Assembly (NCBI RefSeq): GCF_018614195.1
Contig: NZ_JAGGOT010000008.1
Location: 240,914 to 304,913 of the forward strand
DNA: 64,000 nt
Direction: 5' to 3'
Source of the DNA: Streptomyces sp. ISL-43
Lineage (GTDB): Bacteria > Actinomycetota > Actinomycetes > Streptomycetales > Streptomycetaceae
Part shown: in pieces, positions 22,683 to 32,313 of the stretch
How the letters are laid out: each line of letters begins with the position of its first letter
Position numbering within the stretch: the first letter of the stretch is position 1
Notes under the pieces: model-generated
Databases searched by the model: none
What the model was told of the DNA's origin: nothing
The model's input: the letters and a program-made list of their open reading frames with translations, nothing else
Position numbers and translations under genes: made by a program

Positions 22683-24860
22683 TCAGCGCCCCAGGCGTCC
22701 GCGGACCATTCCGACCATCGCGTTGAGTTCTTCGATGCGCATCCGCTTCGCCGCGATGAGGAACACCGCCGCCAGGGCGATGCCGCCGGCCACCAGCGCG
22801 GTGACGGAACCGAGGGCTCCGCTGCCCAGGAAGTGCAGGACCGCGAAGGCGACCGCGCCGGCCACGGCGGCGGCGGGGACGCAGGCGCCGATGAGGCGGG
22901 TGTAGGTGCGCCTCACGTGCGCCCCGTCGAGGTCGCCGCCGAGGCGGGCGCGCAGTCGGCGCCAGGCGACGCCGACGCCCACCGCGTAGCCGAGGCCGTA
23001 CGCGGCGGCCATGCCGACGACGGCCCAGCGGGCCGGGAGTACGAAGAAGGCGACGGCGGAGATGCCCGCGTTGACGGCGGCGACGATGACCGTGTTGTAG
23101 AAGGGCGTCCGGGTGTCCTCGTAGGCGTAGAAGCCGCGCAGGACGACGTACTGGACGGAGTACGGGATCAGTCCGAGGCCGAAGGCCATCAGGATGAAGC
23201 CGATGTTCTGGGCGCTCTCCGTGCCGGAACCGGCGTAGAGCAGGCCGGCCATCGGGACGCCCAGCGCGAGGAAGGCGAAGGCACAGGGCACGATCGCGAC
23301 GGCCGAGGTGCGCAGGCCGTAGGAGATGTCGTCGCGGACGGCGGCGGCGTCGCCGTCGTGGGCGGAGCGGGAGATGCGCGGCAGGACGGCCGTCATGACG
23401 GAGACGGTGATGATGGCCTGCGGCATCTGCCAGAGCAGCAGGGCGTAGTTGTAGCCGGTGATGCCGGTACCGCCGTGGCCCTGCTTGTCGGCGACCTCGC
23501 CCGCCCAGGTGGCGAGCTGCGTGACGACGATCAGGCCGAGCTGGTTGGCGAGGACGAAGAAGAACGTCCACTTCGCCAGACCGGCGGCCTTGCCGAGGCC
23601 GTGGCCCTTCCAGTCGAACCGCAGGCGCGGCTTGAAGCCGGCGTCGCGCAGGTAGGGGACCATCGCCAGGGACTGGACGACCAGGCCGAGCAGGGTGCCC
23701 AGGCCCAGCAGCCGGACGCCGTCGGGTGTGATGCCGGCTTCGGTGACGCCGGTGGTGGTGAAGCCGCCGAAGGCCCAGATGAAGGCGCCGAAGGTGGCGA
23801 TGACGACGATGTTGTTGAGGACCGGGGTCCACATCATCGCCCCGAACCGGCCGCGGGCGTTGAGGATCTGACCGAGGACCACGTGCACGCCCATGAAGAA
23901 CATGGTGGGCAGGCAGTAGTGGGCGAAGGCGACGGCGACGTCCAGCCGCTGCGGATCGCCGGCGATCTTCTGCGACATCATGCCGATGAACAGCGGGGCC
24001 GCGAGGACGCAGATGGTGGTGACGGCGCCCAGCAGGACCATGACGAGGGTGAGCAGCCGGTTGGCGTAGGCCTCTCCCCCGTCCTCGTCGTTCTTCATCG
24101 CGCGCACCAGCTGCGGGATGAAGACCGCGTTGAGGGCGCCGCCGCCGACCAGCACGTAGATCATCGTCGGCAGGGTGTTGGCGACCTGGTAGCTGTCGTT
24201 GAGGGTGGCCACGCCGATCGCTCCGGCGATCACCAGGGTCCGCATGAAGCCGGTGATGCGGGAGACGATCGTGCCGGCGGCCATCAGGGCGCTGGATTTC
24301 AGCAGGCTGGAGGCGCGTCCGGCGGGCTTGCTCGGCGCCGGGGCGGCGACGGGCGCTTCCTCGGCGGGGGTGCGGGGCGCGGCCTCCTGGTCCCGGTAGA
24401 GGTGCGCGAAGGCGTCGGGCCGGGGCTTCTCGTCGGCGGCCTCGGTGACGAGGGAGTCCACACCGACGAACTGCGTCGTGGTGGCCTGGTCGCCGTAGGG
24501 CAGGTGCCGGGAGGGGCCGTCCGGCTCGGGCGGCGGGGTCTGGGCCCAGACCCGCGGGTCCGGGGCGTAGGCGGGGGCCTGCGGAGCCGCGTAGAGCGGG
24601 CCGGGCTCCTGGAAGGTGCCGGGCGGCGGCGGTGGGTGCGAGGCCCGGTCGTAGAGGACCTCGGCCACCGGGTCCTGAGCGGACAGGTCCTGCGACCGGT
24701 ACGGGTCGTAGGCGTAGGCGTCCTGGACATAAGGGTCGTGGTCCGGCGCGGGCGCGGGTGCGGGAACCTGCCCCGGCACCTGGGCGCCGGGGGCGGTGCC
24801 CTGGGAGGGCGCGGGCCCGCCAGTGCCCTGCGCGCGGTCACCTTCGTACGGCGCGTTCAT
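22683..24860 (-). CDS. murJ: Lipid II flippase MurJ (MviN)
   Basis: Moves lipid-linked peptidoglycan precursor across the membrane; 725 residues. The first 190 residues are cytoplasmic, rich in Pro, Tyr and Gln. About 14 membrane segments of the MOP superfamily follow, starting LLKSSALMAAGTIVSRITGF and containing conserved NDSYQVANTLPTMIY. ATG 24860. DUF6049 lies upstream by 46 bp and the pseudokinase downstream. An extended N-terminus is typical of actinobacteria and could be a docking site. Confidence 0.93.
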   Translation of the reverse strand: MNAPYEGDRAQGTGGPAPSQGTAPGAQVPGQVPAPAPAPDHDPYVQDAYAYDPYRSQDLSAQDPVAEVLYDRASHPPPPPGTFQEPGPLYAAPQAPAYAPDPRVWAQTPPPEPDGPSRHLPYGDQATTTQFVGVDSLVTEAADEKPRPDAFAHLYRDQEAAPRTPAEEAPVAAPAPSKPAGRASSLLKSSALMAAGTIVSRITGFMRTLVIAGAIGVATLNDSYQVANTLPTMIYVLVGGGALNAVFIPQLVRAMKNDEDGGEAYANRLLTLVMVLLGAVTTICVLAAPLFIGMMSQKIAGDPQRLDVAVAFAHYCLPTMFFMGVHVVLGQILNARGRFGAMMWTPVLNNIVVIATFGAFIWAFGGFTTTGVTEAGITPDGVRLLGLGTLLGLVVQSLAMVPYLRDAGFKPRLRFDWKGHGLGKAAGLAKWTFFFVLANQLGLIVVTQLATWAGEVADKQGHGGTGITGYNYALLLWQMPQAIITVSVMTAVLPRISRSAHDGDAAAVRDDISYGLRTSAVAIVPCAFAFLALGVPMAGLLYAGSGTESAQNIGFILMAFGLGLIPYSVQYVVLRGFYAYEDTRTPFYNTVIVAAVNAGISAVAFFVLPARWAVVGMAAAYGLGYAVGVGVAWRRLRARLGGDLDGAHVRRTYTRLIGACVPAAAVAGAVAFAVLHFLGSGALGSVTALVAGGIALAAVFLIAAKRMRIEELNAMVGMVRGRLGR

Positions 24861-24906
24861 CGAAACCCCACCTCATCGTCCCCAGGCCGACCGGCCACGG
24901 CATCGC

Positions 24907-27177
24907 TCAACGGTCCACTGTCTCACCCGTGCCGGACGGGTCCGCGCTTTGCGGTCCGGTGTCCGGGGACTCGTCACTCTGCTGCGTGTTCTCCCCCTCC
25001 GCGGCGGCCCGTGCCGCGACGCGCTTGCGGCTGGCGTACATCTTGATGCCGGCCAGGACGAGGAGGAGTACGCCGCCGGCGATGACGAGCATGACGGTGG
25101 GCGTGACTTCGGTGGCCTCGACGGTGAACTTGCGGGCCTTGCCGTACGGGACGCCGTCGATGGTGAAGAGCTGCGCGGTCACCTCGACAGGTCCGCTCGC
25201 GGTGGCGTTGGCGGTGAACTTCACGGTCTGGCTGTGCCCGCCCTGGACCGCGACCTCCTGCTGGTCCTCACCGCTGTCGCCGATCATCAGGCGGGTCGGG
25301 TTGGCGGACCGCACGCGCAGGACCAGGTTGTGGGTGTCCTGGACGAGGCTGTTCTGGACGCTGACGGGGATCGTCGCGCTGTGTCCGGAGAGCGTGGCGT
25401 CGGACTTGGGGATGACCTTGACCTTCTCGGTGAGGCCGATCAGGTACTTCTGCACCTGGTCCCGGTATTCCAGGGCCGGTTCGGGGCGGCCGCGCCAGGA
25501 CGCGGACATCTCCCGGTTGGTGGTGTTGCCGAAGGGGATCTCGACGCGGTCGGGCGCGGTCAGGATCACCTTGAAGTGGTCGAGGGTGTTCTCCGTGCCG
25601 CGGATCTTCTCGAAGGCGGCGACCGGCAGTTCCTGCTTGCTCAGCGCCTCGGGGTACTGGCCCGCTCCCGGGACCTGGGTGGCGGCGCGCGGGTCGGGCG
25701 TCGCGGCGGCGGCCGCCTCCAGCTCGGCGGGCTGGGTCCAGCGGCCCGGCAGCAGACCCCGTATGGCGGCCGCCATCGTCTGCGCCTGGCTCGCGGTCGG
25801 CATCCGCTGCGGAGTCACGACGAAGCTGCGCTGGCTGTCGGTCTTCTGCAGGTTCAGGGCGAGGGTGTGGGCGAGGAACCGCTGGATCGCGAGGGCGGAG
25901 TTCCCGGCATTGAGCATGTCGCCCTGGAAAGCCGTGGAGAGCTCGGCGTCGGCGACGACCGCCGTGGTGCCCGCGCCGATGGGGCGGGCGGCCGTGGGGG
26001 TGTAGCCGAGGGCGCCGGTCTCCTGGAGGCTGTCGCTGCGGGTGAGGACGTTGTGGGCGCCGGCGGAGGTCGCGACGTTGACGATCGACGGGTCGATCGC
26101 CCCGTCCACGGGCCAGGAGAAATCGGTGGTCGCGGGGACGTGCAGGACCGTCTCGACGGCTTGCTTCGCCTTGTCGGTGGCCGGGCGCAGCTGGCCCAGA
26201 GTTCCGGAGACGTCCTTGCCGCGGTGGGCGAGCGAGGCGATGTCGGGGTCCGCGAAGGGCAGGGCGACGACCTTCTTGCCCTGGACGGCGCTCTCCAGCG
26301 TGCTCAGCCACTGCTCGGCGACGGCCTTGTTCTTGCCCTGGACGGTCCGGCCGTCGGCGGTGCGGATCCGATAGCCCTTGGTCATGGCGTCGACCGTGTA
26401 GAGCAGGTCCGGATCGATGACCCAGGTGATGGGCAGGTCCTTGCCGAGCGCGACCATCTGCTCCAGGCGGCCGCCGGGCCGCAGCTCCTCGGCCAGGCTG
26501 TCGTCGAGGAAGACGGGGGTCTGCACCTCGTCCGAGCCGGTCTCCGCCGTCAGGTGCGTGGTGGAGATCAGCGGCCACACGTACGAGAGCTGGGAGCGCT
26601 TGGCCGCGGCCTCCGGCTGCCAGGGGAGGAAGGTCCGCTGGATGCCGAGGACCCGCTCGTACTGGCGGCTCTCGGTCTCCCCGGACAAGGAGACGCCCAG
26701 CTGGTAGACGCCGTCCTTGTCGAGCCCCAGCTTGTCCACCGGAACCTTGAGGGTGAAGGTCTGGGCGATCTTCGAGGGCAGCGAATCGATCTTGACGGTG
26801 AATTCGGCGCCGACCTCCGCGGGGTCGACCCCCGCCTGGAAGACGCCGCGCTCGGCGACCTCGTCGATGGAACTGCGGTCCCCCAGCGCCGGGCCGACCC
26901 GCAGGCCCACGTGCGCGTCGGTGATCTTCTCGCGGCTGTTGTTGACCACGGTGCCGGAGATGGTGAGGGTGTCGCCCTTGACCGGAGCGGCGGGCGCCAG
27001 GCCGTCGAGCTGGACGTCGACGGCGGCGGCCGCCTCGGCGGCCTGGGCCTCGGGGGCGGGCGAGTAGACCAGGGCGGCGAGTACCGGGGTTCCGGCGAGC
27101 AGGACGACCGCGCGCCGCAACCAGCGCTTGCGGGCAGGAGCGGGGGGCACCCCTTGGATGTCTGCCGCCTCGGCCAC
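24907..27177 (-). CDS. DUF6049 family secreted membrane-anchored protein
   Basis: 756 residues. Signal-anchor WLRRAVVLLAGTPVLAALV at about 19-37 ending AQA, a large external region, and a C-terminal membrane helix (TVMLVIAGGVLLLVLAGIKMY, about 690-710) with a short basic-acidic tail. The external part begins with an immunoglobulin-like segment (TLTISGTVVNNSREKITDAHV) and has a central region with PITWVIDPDLLYTVDAM and VVALPFADPDIASLA that recalls a glycoside-hydrolase-like barrel. No catalytic role is proven. The conserved position between cca and murJ suggests a cell-wall function. GTG 27177. Confidence 0.8.
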   Translation of the reverse strand: MAEAADIQGVPPAPARKRWLRRAVVLLAGTPVLAALVYSPAPEAQAAEAAAAVDVQLDGLAPAAPVKGDTLTISGTVVNNSREKITDAHVGLRVGPALGDRSSIDEVAERGVFQAGVDPAEVGAEFTVKIDSLPSKIAQTFTLKVPVDKLGLDKDGVYQLGVSLSGETESRQYERVLGIQRTFLPWQPEAAAKRSQLSYVWPLISTTHLTAETGSDEVQTPVFLDDSLAEELRPGGRLEQMVALGKDLPITWVIDPDLLYTVDAMTKGYRIRTADGRTVQGKNKAVAEQWLSTLESAVQGKKVVALPFADPDIASLAHRGKDVSGTLGQLRPATDKAKQAVETVLHVPATTDFSWPVDGAIDPSIVNVATSAGAHNVLTRSDSLQETGALGYTPTAARPIGAGTTAVVADAELSTAFQGDMLNAGNSALAIQRFLAHTLALNLQKTDSQRSFVVTPQRMPTASQAQTMAAAIRGLLPGRWTQPAELEAAAAATPDPRAATQVPGAGQYPEALSKQELPVAAFEKIRGTENTLDHFKVILTAPDRVEIPFGNTTNREMSASWRGRPEPALEYRDQVQKYLIGLTEKVKVIPKSDATLSGHSATIPVSVQNSLVQDTHNLVLRVRSANPTRLMIGDSGEDQQEVAVQGGHSQTVKFTANATASGPVEVTAQLFTIDGVPYGKARKFTVEATEVTPTVMLVIAGGVLLLVLAGIKMYASRKRVAARAAAEGENTQQSDESPDTGPQSADPSGTGETVDR

Positions 27178-27363
27178 GCGCTCCCCCGGTCCCTCGAAGT
27201 GTCAGTGGTCGTCGTTTGTGCGTCCACGCATGGTAACGAGGCCCGCTGTGCGCGAGTGCCGCGCCTTGCTCCACATGATCGGGTCCGGCCCGGAGCCGCC
27301 GTGGGCCGGGGTGGCCGCAAACGGGGGAGCTCCGGGCGGGCCGGGCACGTACCCTTTTCTGTT

Positions 27364-28833
27364 GTGCCGAACCCCAACGAAGACAATGCCAGTGTCCTGA
27401 GCCAGGGGCAGGCCCGCGCGGTGAGTGAACTGCTGCGGGTCGCCCCCGTCGCCGACGAGCTCGGCCGCCGTTTCCAGGAGGCCGGTTTCCGCCTCGCCCT
27501 GGTCGGCGGGTCGGTCCGCGACGCGCTGCTCGGGCGCCTGGGCAACGACCTCGACTTCACCACCGACGCCCGCCCCGAGGACGTTCTCAAGATCGTCAGG
27601 CCGTGGGCCGACTCGGTCTGGGACGTCGGCATCGCCTTCGGCACGGTGGGTGCGCAGAAGACGGCCCGTGTCGCAGGAACTGATCGAAGCTGGCAGATCG
27701 AGGTCACCACCTACCGCTCGGAGTCCTACGACCGGACCTCGCGCAAGCCGGAGGTCTCCTACGGCGACTCGATCGAGGAAGACCTCGTCCGCCGTGACTT
27801 CACGGTGAACGCGATGGCCGTCGCGCTCCCCGAGAAGGAGTTCGTGGACCCGCACGGCGGCCTGGAGGACCTCGGCGCCGGCGTGCTGCGCACCCCGGGC
27901 ACCCCGGAGGATTCCTTCTCCGACGACCCGCTGCGCATGCTGCGGGCGGCCCGGTTCGCCGCTCAGCTCGACTTCGAGGTCGCTCCCGACGTGGTGGCGG
28001 CGATGACGGAGATGTCCGGCCGCATCGAGATCGTCTCGGCGGAGCGGGTGCAGGGCGAGCTGAACAAGCTGCTGCTCTCCGCGTACCCGCGCAAGGGCCT
28101 CGGCCTCCTCGCGGACACCGGGCTGGCCGACCACGTGCTGCCCGAGCTGCCGGCGCTGCGCCTGGAGAGTGACGAGCACCACCGCCACAAGGACGTCTAC
28201 GACCACTCGCTGATCGTGCTGGAGCAGGCGATCGCGCTGGAGGAGGACGGCCCGGACCTGGTGCTGCGGCTCGCTGCCCTGCTGCACGACATCGGCAAGC
28301 CCCGCACGCGCCGGTTCGAGAGCGACGGGCGGGTCTCCTTCCACCACCACGAGGTGGTGGGCGCGAAGATGACCAAGAAGCGCATGACCGCGCTGAAGTA
28401 CTCCAACGACATGGTCAAGGACGTGTCCCGGCTGGTCGAGCTGCACCTGCGGTTCCACGGCTACGGGGACGGGGAGTGGACCGACTCGGCGGTGCGCCGC
28501 TACGTCCGCGACGCCGGCCCGCTGCTGGAGCGGCTGCACAAGCTGACCCGCTCCGACTGCACCACGCGCAACAAGCGCAAGGCGAACGCGCTCTCCCGCA
28601 CCTACGACGGGCTGGAGGAGCGCATCGCGCAGCTGCAGGAGAGGGAGGAGCTGGACGCGATCCGCCCCGACCTGGACGGCAACGAGATCATGCAGGTGCT
28701 GGACGTCGGCCCTGGCCCGGTGATCGGCAAGGCCTACGCGTTCCTGCTGGAGCTGCGGCTGGAGAACGGTCCGATGGGGCGCGACGAGGCGGTCGTCGCC
28801 CTCAAGGAGTGGTGGGCGGCGCAGGAGGCCTGA
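27364..28833 (+). CDS. cca: CCA tRNA nucleotidyltransferase
   Basis: Adds or repairs the 3' CCA of tRNA; 489 residues. The class II nucleotidyltransferase motif is LVGGSVRDALLGRLGNDLDFTTDARPE (about 43-70). The RRDFTVNAMA block and DDPLRMLRAARFAAQL follow. An HD domain lies at about 270-330 (HRHKDVYDHSL, LLHDIGKPRTR). GTG 27364. It is divergent from DUF6049 with a 186-bp gap. Two palindromic parS sites lie after its stop. Confidence 0.95.
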   Translation: MPNPNEDNASVLSQGQARAVSELLRVAPVADELGRRFQEAGFRLALVGGSVRDALLGRLGNDLDFTTDARPEDVLKIVRPWADSVWDVGIAFGTVGAQKTARVAGTDRSWQIEVTTYRSESYDRTSRKPEVSYGDSIEEDLVRRDFTVNAMAVALPEKEFVDPHGGLEDLGAGVLRTPGTPEDSFSDDPLRMLRAARFAAQLDFEVAPDVVAAMTEMSGRIEIVSAERVQGELNKLLLSAYPRKGLGLLADTGLADHVLPELPALRLESDEHHRHKDVYDHSLIVLEQAIALEEDGPDLVLRLAALLHDIGKPRTRRFESDGRVSFHHHEVVGAKMTKKRMTALKYSNDMVKDVSRLVELHLRFHGYGDGEWTDSAVRRYVRDAGPLLERLHKLTRSDCTTRNKRKANALSRTYDGLEERIAQLQEREELDAIRPDLDGNEIMQVLDVGPGPVIGKAYAFLLELRLENGPMGRDEAVVALKEWWAAQEA

Positions 28834-28872
28834 GGAGGCCTTCCGCCGTAGGTGCCCGTGGGCGTCCGTCGA

Positions 28873-28888
28873 TGTTTCACGTGAAACA
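28873..28888. other. parS: parS site within a 34-bp palindrome after cca
   Basis: Perfect core; the dyad extends to 28864-28897 (GTCCGTCGA flanks). It lies between convergent cca and the MFS gene and could also act as a terminator hairpin. Confidence 0.95.
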
Positions 28889-28905
28889 TCGACGGACGGC
28901 GTCGG

Positions 28906-30186
28906 TCAGGGCGATGTTTCACGTGAAACATCGCCCTGCCGCATGAGGAAGGCCGCGGTCGCGGCGTAGAGCGCGGCCACGCCGAGGATCAGCGGGACGG
29001 ACCGCCCGTCGAGGGGCAGCACGAGCGCGGCCACCGCGGCGGCGCCGACGAAGGCGACGTTGAAGAGCACGTCGTAGACGGAGAAGACGCGGCCGCGGAA
29101 GTCGTCGTCCACCCGGGACTGCACGACGGTGTCGGTGGAGATCTTGGCGCCCTGGGTGGCGAGGCCGAGCACGAAGGCGGCGGCCAGCATCGGTCCGGGG
29201 GCGAAGAACAGCCCGAGTGCGGGTACCAGGACGGCGGCCCCGGCCGCGCAGGCGGTGATCCAGCCGCGGGTGCCCAGCCGGCCCACGAGCCAGGGGGTGA
29301 CGACGGCCGCGGCGAAGAACCCGGCCCCCGAGACCCCTACCGCGACACCCAGCAGGGCGAGGCCGTCGGCCTCGTTGTCCGACCAGGAGTAGCGGCAGAG
29401 CATCAGCAGGGTGACGGTCAGCGCCCCGTAGCAGAACCGCATCAGGGTCATGGCGGTGAGCGCCTGGGCGGCCGCCCGCCGGGCCGCCAGGTGCCGGAGG
29501 CCCTCGGCCATGCCACGGACGCCGATGGCGATGGCCTCCCCGACCGTCGGGTTGACCCGGTCGGGAGGGTGGTCGGGCCCGAGGAGGCCGACGGCCAGCC
29601 GCAGGGAGGCCAGGGCGGCGCACAGGTAGAGGCCGGCTCCGAGGAGCACGACGAGGGCGTCGGAGCCGGCGGCCGCTGCCCGGACGAGGAAGGCCAGTCC
29701 CCCGCCGGCGACGGCCGCGAGCGTTCCGGCGGTGGGCGAGAGCGCGTTCGCGGTGACCAGCTGGCCGGGGCCGACGACATGGGGCAGGGAGGCGGCGAGT
29801 CCGGCGAGGACGAAGCGGTTGACGGCCGTCACGGACAGCGCCGAGGCGTAGAAGAGCCAGTCGGGGACGTGCGCGACGATCAGCATCCCGGTGACGCAGG
29901 CGAGGAAGGCCCGCAGCAGGTTGCCGTAGAGGAAGACCTGGCGGCGGGGCCAGCGGTCCAGCAGCACCCCGGCGAAGGGCCCGATCAGCGAATAGGGCAA
30001 CAGGAGCACCGCCATGGCGGAGGCGATGGCCGCGGGCGAGGCCTGCTTCTCCGGGGAGAAGACGACGTAGGTGGCCAGTGCGACCTGATAGACGCCGTCC
30101 GCCGCCTGCGAGAGCAGCCGCACGGCGAGCAGGTTGCGGAAGTCCCGCAGACGCAGGAGTACGCGCAGATCACGTACGACAGCCAT
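28906..30186 (-). CDS. Major facilitator superfamily transporter
   Basis: 426 residues with about 11-12 membrane helices. The MFS loop motif is seen as GVLLDRWPRRQVFLYGN (about 60-76), and later FRGRVFSVYDVLFNVAF. ATG 30186 (MAVVRDLRVLLRLRDFRNLL) is preferred over GTG 30201, which adds five residues, because neither has a clear Shine-Dalgarno and the shorter form matches the family start. The substrate is unknown. The C-terminus (GDVSRETSP) is encoded by a parS site. Confidence 0.85.
   Translation of the reverse strand: MAVVRDLRVLLRLRDFRNLLAVRLLSQAADGVYQVALATYVVFSPEKQASPAAIASAMAVLLLPYSLIGPFAGVLLDRWPRRQVFLYGNLLRAFLACVTGMLIVAHVPDWLFYASALSVTAVNRFVLAGLAASLPHVVGPGQLVTANALSPTAGTLAAVAGGGLAFLVRAAAAGSDALVVLLGAGLYLCAALASLRLAVGLLGPDHPPDRVNPTVGEAIAIGVRGMAEGLRHLAARRAAAQALTAMTLMRFCYGALTVTLLMLCRYSWSDNEADGLALLGVAVGVSGAGFFAAAVVTPWLVGRLGTRGWITACAAGAAVLVPALGLFFAPGPMLAAAFVLGLATQGAKISTDTVVQSRVDDDFRGRVFSVYDVLFNVAFVGAAAVAALVLPLDGRSVPLILGVAALYAATAAFLMRQGDVSRETSP
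28915..28930. other. parS: parS site at the 3' end of the MFS gene
   Basis: Perfect core within a 32-bp palindrome (28907-28938), 42 bp from its neighbour at 28873. Confidence 0.95.
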
Positions 30187-30211
30187 GAGGGCAAGGGTCA
30201 CATACGCGGAA

Positions 30212-30238
30212 GGTCCCCGGGCACATTGCCCGGGGACC
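30212..30238 (-). terminator. Terminator after ino1
   Basis: Perfect 12-bp stem GGTCCCCGGGCA / TGCCCGGGGACC with loop CAT, between ino1 and the MFS gene. Confidence 0.8.
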
Positions 30239-30304
30239 CTCCGCGGAAGATCAGCCGAAGTCCAGGTGTCGTCGAGGACCCTTGGGATTCGGCCGGAGCG
30301 CGAC

Positions 30305-31387
30305 TTAGCGCTCGACCTCGCCCTTGATGAACTTCTCGACGTTCGCGTACGCCTCGTCGTCGAAGTACTGAACCGGCGGGGACTTCATGAAGTAGCTCGA
30401 AGCCGACAGGATCGGGCCACCGATACCGCGGTCCTTGGCGATCTTCGCGGCGCGCAGGGCGTCGATGATGACACCGGCGGAGTTCGGGGAGTCCCACACC
30501 TCGAGCTTGTACTCGAGGTTCAGGGGGACGTCACCGAAGGCGCGACCCTCGAGGCGGACGTAGGCCCACTTGCGGTCGTCGAGCCACGCGACGTAGTCGG
30601 ACGGGCCGATGTGGACGTTCTTCTCGCCGAGCTCACGGTCGGGGATCTGCGAGGTGACGGCCTGCGTCTTGGAGATCTTCTTCGACTCGAGGCGGTCGCG
30701 CTCGAGCATGTTCTTGAAGTCCATGTTGCCGCCGACGTTGAGCTGCATGGTGCGCTCAAGACGGACACCGCGGTCCTCGAACAGCTTCGCCATCACGCGG
30801 TGCGTGATGGTGGCGCCGACCTGCGACTTGATGTCGTCGCCGACGATCGGGACACCGGCCTCGGTGAACTTGTCCGCCCACTCCTTGGTGCCGGCGATGA
30901 AGACCGGGAGGGCGTTGACGAAGCCGACCTTGGCGTCGATGGCGCACTGGGCGTAGAACTTCGCCGCAGCCTCGGAACCGACGGGCAGGTAGCAGATCAG
31001 CACGTCGACCTGGCGGTCCTTGAGGATCTGCACGATGTCGACGGGAGCCTCGGCGGACTCCTCGATCGTCATGCGGTAGTACTTGCCCAGGCCGTCCAGG
31101 GTGTGGCCGCGCTGAACGGTCACGCCCGTGTTCGGGACGTCGCAGATCTTGATGGTGTTGTTCTCGCTGGCGCCGATGGCGTCCGAAAGGTCGAGGCCGA
31201 CCTTCTTCGCGTCGACGTCGAACGCGGCGACGAACTCGATGTCACTCACGTGATAGTCGCCGAACTGGACGTGCATCAGACCGGGGACCTTGGCCGCCGG
31301 GTCGGCGTCCTTGTAGTACTCGACGCCCTGCACCAGCGAGGCGGCGCAGTTTCCTACGCCGACGATGGCTACGCGAACCGAACCCAT
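30305..31387 (-). CDS. ino1: Inositol-3-phosphate synthase
   Basis: Converts glucose 6-phosphate to inositol 3-phosphate with NAD; feeds phosphatidylinositol and mycothiol. 360 residues, the actinobacterial/archaeal short type. Rossmann motif [13 protein letters not shown] near residue 8; conserved [29 protein letters not shown] and [14 protein letters not shown] 31387 has GGGAG upstream. It lies 49 bp behind a PadR regulator gene and is probably in the same operon. Confidence 0.95.
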   Translation of the reverse strand: MGSVRVAIVGVGNCAASLVQGVEYYKDADPAAKVPGLMHVQFGDYHVSDIEFVAAFDVDAKKVGLDLSDAIGASENNTIKICDVPNTGVTVQRGHTLDGLGKYYRMTIEESAEAPVDIVQILKDRQVDVLICYLPVGSEAAAKFYAQCAIDAKVGFVNALPVFIAGTKEWADKFTEAGVPIVGDDIKSQVGATITHRVMAKLFEDRGVRLERTMQLNVGGNMDFKNMLERDRLESKKISKTQAVTSQIPDRELGEKNVHIGPSDYVAWLDDRKWAYVRLEGRAFGDVPLNLEYKLEVWDSPNSAGVIIDALRAAKIAKDRGIGGPILSASSYFMKSPPVQYFDDEAYANVEKFIKGEVER

Positions 31388-31436
31388 TCCGGTTGCTCCC
31401 TGTTTGTTCTCGGACGAGGCCTGCGAGATGCAGGTC

Positions 31437-32039
31437 TCACTTTGCAGTTTCGTCGGACGGACCGGGCTTTCTCTGGTCCCGTCCCGCCCGCTCACTTTCG
31501 ATGAGCTCGTTCAGCCAGCGCACTTCGCGCTCCACGGATTCCATGCCGTGTCGCTGCAGCTCGAGCGTGTAGTCGTCGAGCCGCTCACGTGTGCGGGCGA
31601 TCGAGGCGCTCATCTTCTCCAGGCGCTCCTCGAGCCGGCTGCGACGGCCTTCCAGCACCCGCATGCGTACTTCCCGTTCGGTCTGGCCGAAGAAAGCGAA
31701 GCGGGCGGCGAAGGACTCGTCCTCCCAGGCATCGGGGCCCGTGTGGGAGAGGAGCTCTTCGAAGTGTTCCTTGCCTGCTGCCGTCAACCGGTAGACGATC
31801 TTGGCGCGGCGCCCTGCGAGTGAAGCGGCGAGAGCGTCTTCCGGGGCATTGCCCGGCTCTTCGATCAACCAACCGTTGGTGACGAGCGTCTTGAGGCAGG
31901 GGTAGAGCGTTCCGTAGCTGAACGCTCTGAACACCCCCAGCGAGGTGTTGAGCCGCTTGCGCAGCTCGTAGCCGTGCATGGGGGATTCGCGAAGCAGGCC
32001 CAAGACGGCGAACTCGAGGATGCCTGAGCGCCTGCTCAT
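31437..32039 (-). CDS. PadR-family transcriptional regulator
   Basis: 200 residues. The winged helix has [24 protein letters not shown] (about 6-29) and [24 protein letters not shown]-terminal coiled coil (about 130-190) should mediate dimerisation. ATG 32039 is chosen for GGAAGGG upstream. A perfect PadR-type operator lies 42 bp before it, so autoregulation and control of ino1 are likely. The effector is unknown. Confidence 0.88.
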   Translation of the reverse strand: MSRRSGILEFAVLGLLRESPMHGYELRKRLNTSLGVFRAFSYGTLYPCLKTLVTNGWLIEEPGNAPEDALAASLAGRRAKIVYRLTAAGKEHFEELLSHTGPDAWEDESFAARFAFFGQTEREVRMRVLEGRRSRLEERLEKMSASIARTRERLDDYTLELQRHGMESVEREVRWLNELIESERAGRDQRKPGPSDETAK

Positions 32040-32080
32040 CCGCCTGCCCTTCCTCCGCCTCGGAGTCATTGTGTCGAGCT

Positions 32081-32101
32081 GATGTATCGGCTCGATACAT
32101 C
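32081..32101. promoter_or_regulatory. PadR operator
   Basis: Perfect inverted repeat GATGTATCG-GCT-CGATACATC containing the ATGT...ACAT hallmark of PadR sites. It lies between the PadR gene and the divergent penicillin-binding protein gene. Confidence 0.8.
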
Positions 32102-32313
32102 CAGACGATAGATCGCGTTGTCTCCGGCTACAAGTGGCGACACGGTGACCGGTGTCACATCACCAATTCGTGCGAGGCAAGTTGCCTGTTTTGGGGTGAA
32201 CTTCGGCACTGATTAGCTTTTGGGCGTGCGTAGTCTGTGGGCCATGACACCGGGGGGACCGGAACTCAACTGCCGCTTCCAGGCCACTCGCCTGCCCGAG
32301 GAGTAGTCGTTCG

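Noticed and set aside
22674..25046. Long plus-strand reading frame opposite murJ
   Set aside because: Low-complexity Gly/Asp/Val translation typical of antisense frames; no domain.
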